Source: Trichobilharzia regenti (lineage: Eukaryota; Platyhelminthes; Trematoda; Strigeidida; Schistosomatidae). Taken from it: a stretch of 64,000 nucleotides of DNA. Below the pieces are notes generated by a model. It made no database searches and was not told where the DNA came from. It saw only the letters and a list, made by a program, of their open reading frames with translations. The translations under genes were made by a program, and so were the position numbers. Each line of letters opens with the position of its first letter. Positions within the stretch are counted from its first letter, which is position 1. The stretch covers positions 90,556,903 to 90,620,902 of the forward strand of contig OX235262.1 of assembly GCA_944472135.2 (NCBI GenBank), given 5' to 3'. Positions 63,421 to 64,000 of this stretch are shown in pieces.

Positions 63421-64000
63421 TTAATCATAGCAGTTAGAATACAGTTAAACATGCAGAGAAGTACTTTTGATTCAGCAACCGGTGAATTTTTTATTCTTTT
63501 CGAAGTACAAGCAATTAAAAGCCTTAAACCTTCCACTAGTACGGGACCGGATGGCCTCGCTTCGATAATTTTCAAAAACAGTGGGTGTGATATACCCCTG
63601 TTACTTCTTAAATTCTTCTCAATATCTATGGACACTGGCACTTACCCTAGTGAGTGGAAAACTAGCTTCATAATTCCACATTACAAATCTGGTGATAGGG
63701 CAAACGTCCGCAATTATAGACCCATAAATATAACCCCAGTTATCTCACGAATCATGGAGAAAGTTGTAAAGGATCAATTGTCAGACTACCTAATTAGGGA
63801 GGATCTTGTTACAAGGTCTCAACACGGATTTCTCAAAAATAGATCCTGCGTTACTTGCCACTTCGACTTTTTCAACTGCATCACTAGTAATCGCGAAGCA
63901 CGTAAGCTAGTCGTTGTTCTATACTTCGATATATCTAGGGCATTTGACATGGTATCTCACAGTATTCTCTTTGAGAAGCTGTACTCATGTGGAATTCGCA
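63421..64000 (+). CDS. CR1 ORF2 reverse transcriptase, partial
   Basis: Open to the end of the window. Reads IKSLKPSTSTGPDGLASIIF, YPSEWKTSFIIPHYKSGD, NVRNYRPINI, RSQHGFLKNRSC, VVLYFDISRAFDMVSH. These are RT motifs 0 to 3, including the first catalytic Asp. The YADD box lies beyond the window. In frame and stop-free over 190 codons, so it may be recently active apart from the insertion upstream. Confidence 0.85.

Larger units (their letters stand above)
59749..64000 (+). mobile_element. CR1-type LINE, near full length, cut by the window
   Basis: ORF1 (59749-61224), ORF2 endonuclease (from 61149), an approximately 0.85-kb interruption (62567-63420), and ORF2 RT (63421 to the window end). The two ORFs overlap by 76 bases in different frames. 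Apart from the interruption no stop was noticed, so this is the best preserved LINE in the window. Confidence 0.85.

Overview
This is a eukaryotic, AT-rich, repeat-saturated window whose content points to a parasitic flatworm, most likely a schistosomatid blood fluke. The reasons are the combination of Penelope-like elements (PLEs), BEL/Pao and Gypsy LTR elements, RTE and CR1/Jockey-type LINEs, tRNA-headed short repeats carrying hammerhead ribozyme motifs (a hallmark of the schistosome SM-alpha family), and transposon mini-introns of about 30-40 nt. Only one gene-like reading frame does not look like a transposon: a 284-aa U1/matrin-type zinc-finger protein at 39192-40046 on the minus strand. 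Its decayed twin lies at 12945-13800. Species assignment is inference; no sequence search was possible.

Layout. 1.0-1.6 kb: orphan CR1 ORF1 fragment. 2.0-5.7 kb: 3' half of a BEL/Pao element (RNase H, integrase, DUF5641, 3' noncoding region, LTR). 7.0-10.5 and 11.2-12.6 kb: two decayed CR1-like LINEs. 12.9-19.8 kb: left arm of an inverted duplication. 20.3-22.7 kb: PLE. 23.2 kb: SM-alpha-like SINE. 24.0-24.4 kb: solo LTR with TSD GACTA. 24.9-27.8 kb: compact LTR element with TSD CTGTA, in which a Gypsy Gag is fused in frame to a PLE GIY-YIG endonuclease. 28-32 kb: foldback element, Gypsy gag-protease remnants and two hammerhead/tRNA composite repeats. 31-33.2 kb: second PLE. 33.5-36.0 kb: Jockey/CR1-like LINE interrupted by an RTE copy. 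36.0-40.1 kb: right arm of the inverted duplication. 40.4-43.9 kb: PLE and nested RTE remnants. 45.2-50.9 kb: 5.7-kb Mutator-like DNA transposon with about 90-bp terminal inverted repeats and an internal 0.8-kb-arm palindrome. 51.3-55.1 kb: young gag-only BEL/Pao element (identical-length 360-bp LTRs, TSD GACAC). 56.2-56.9 kb: LINE 3' end. 58.8-59.1 kb: RTE fragment. 59.7-64.0 kb: nearly full-length CR1 LINE with intact ORF1 and endonuclease, interrupted by about 0.85 kb and running off the window.

How the parts relate. Nearly all coding potential belongs to retroelements, most of them truncated. Several insertions can be ordered because they carry target-site duplications (TSDs) or have an empty-site counterpart in the other arm of the inverted duplication. 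The most notable items are the Gag/GIY-YIG chimera in a compact LTR element, the gag-only BEL element, the head-to-head hammerhead ribozymes, and the zinc-finger paralogs whose coding parts differ far more than their flanking noncoding DNA.
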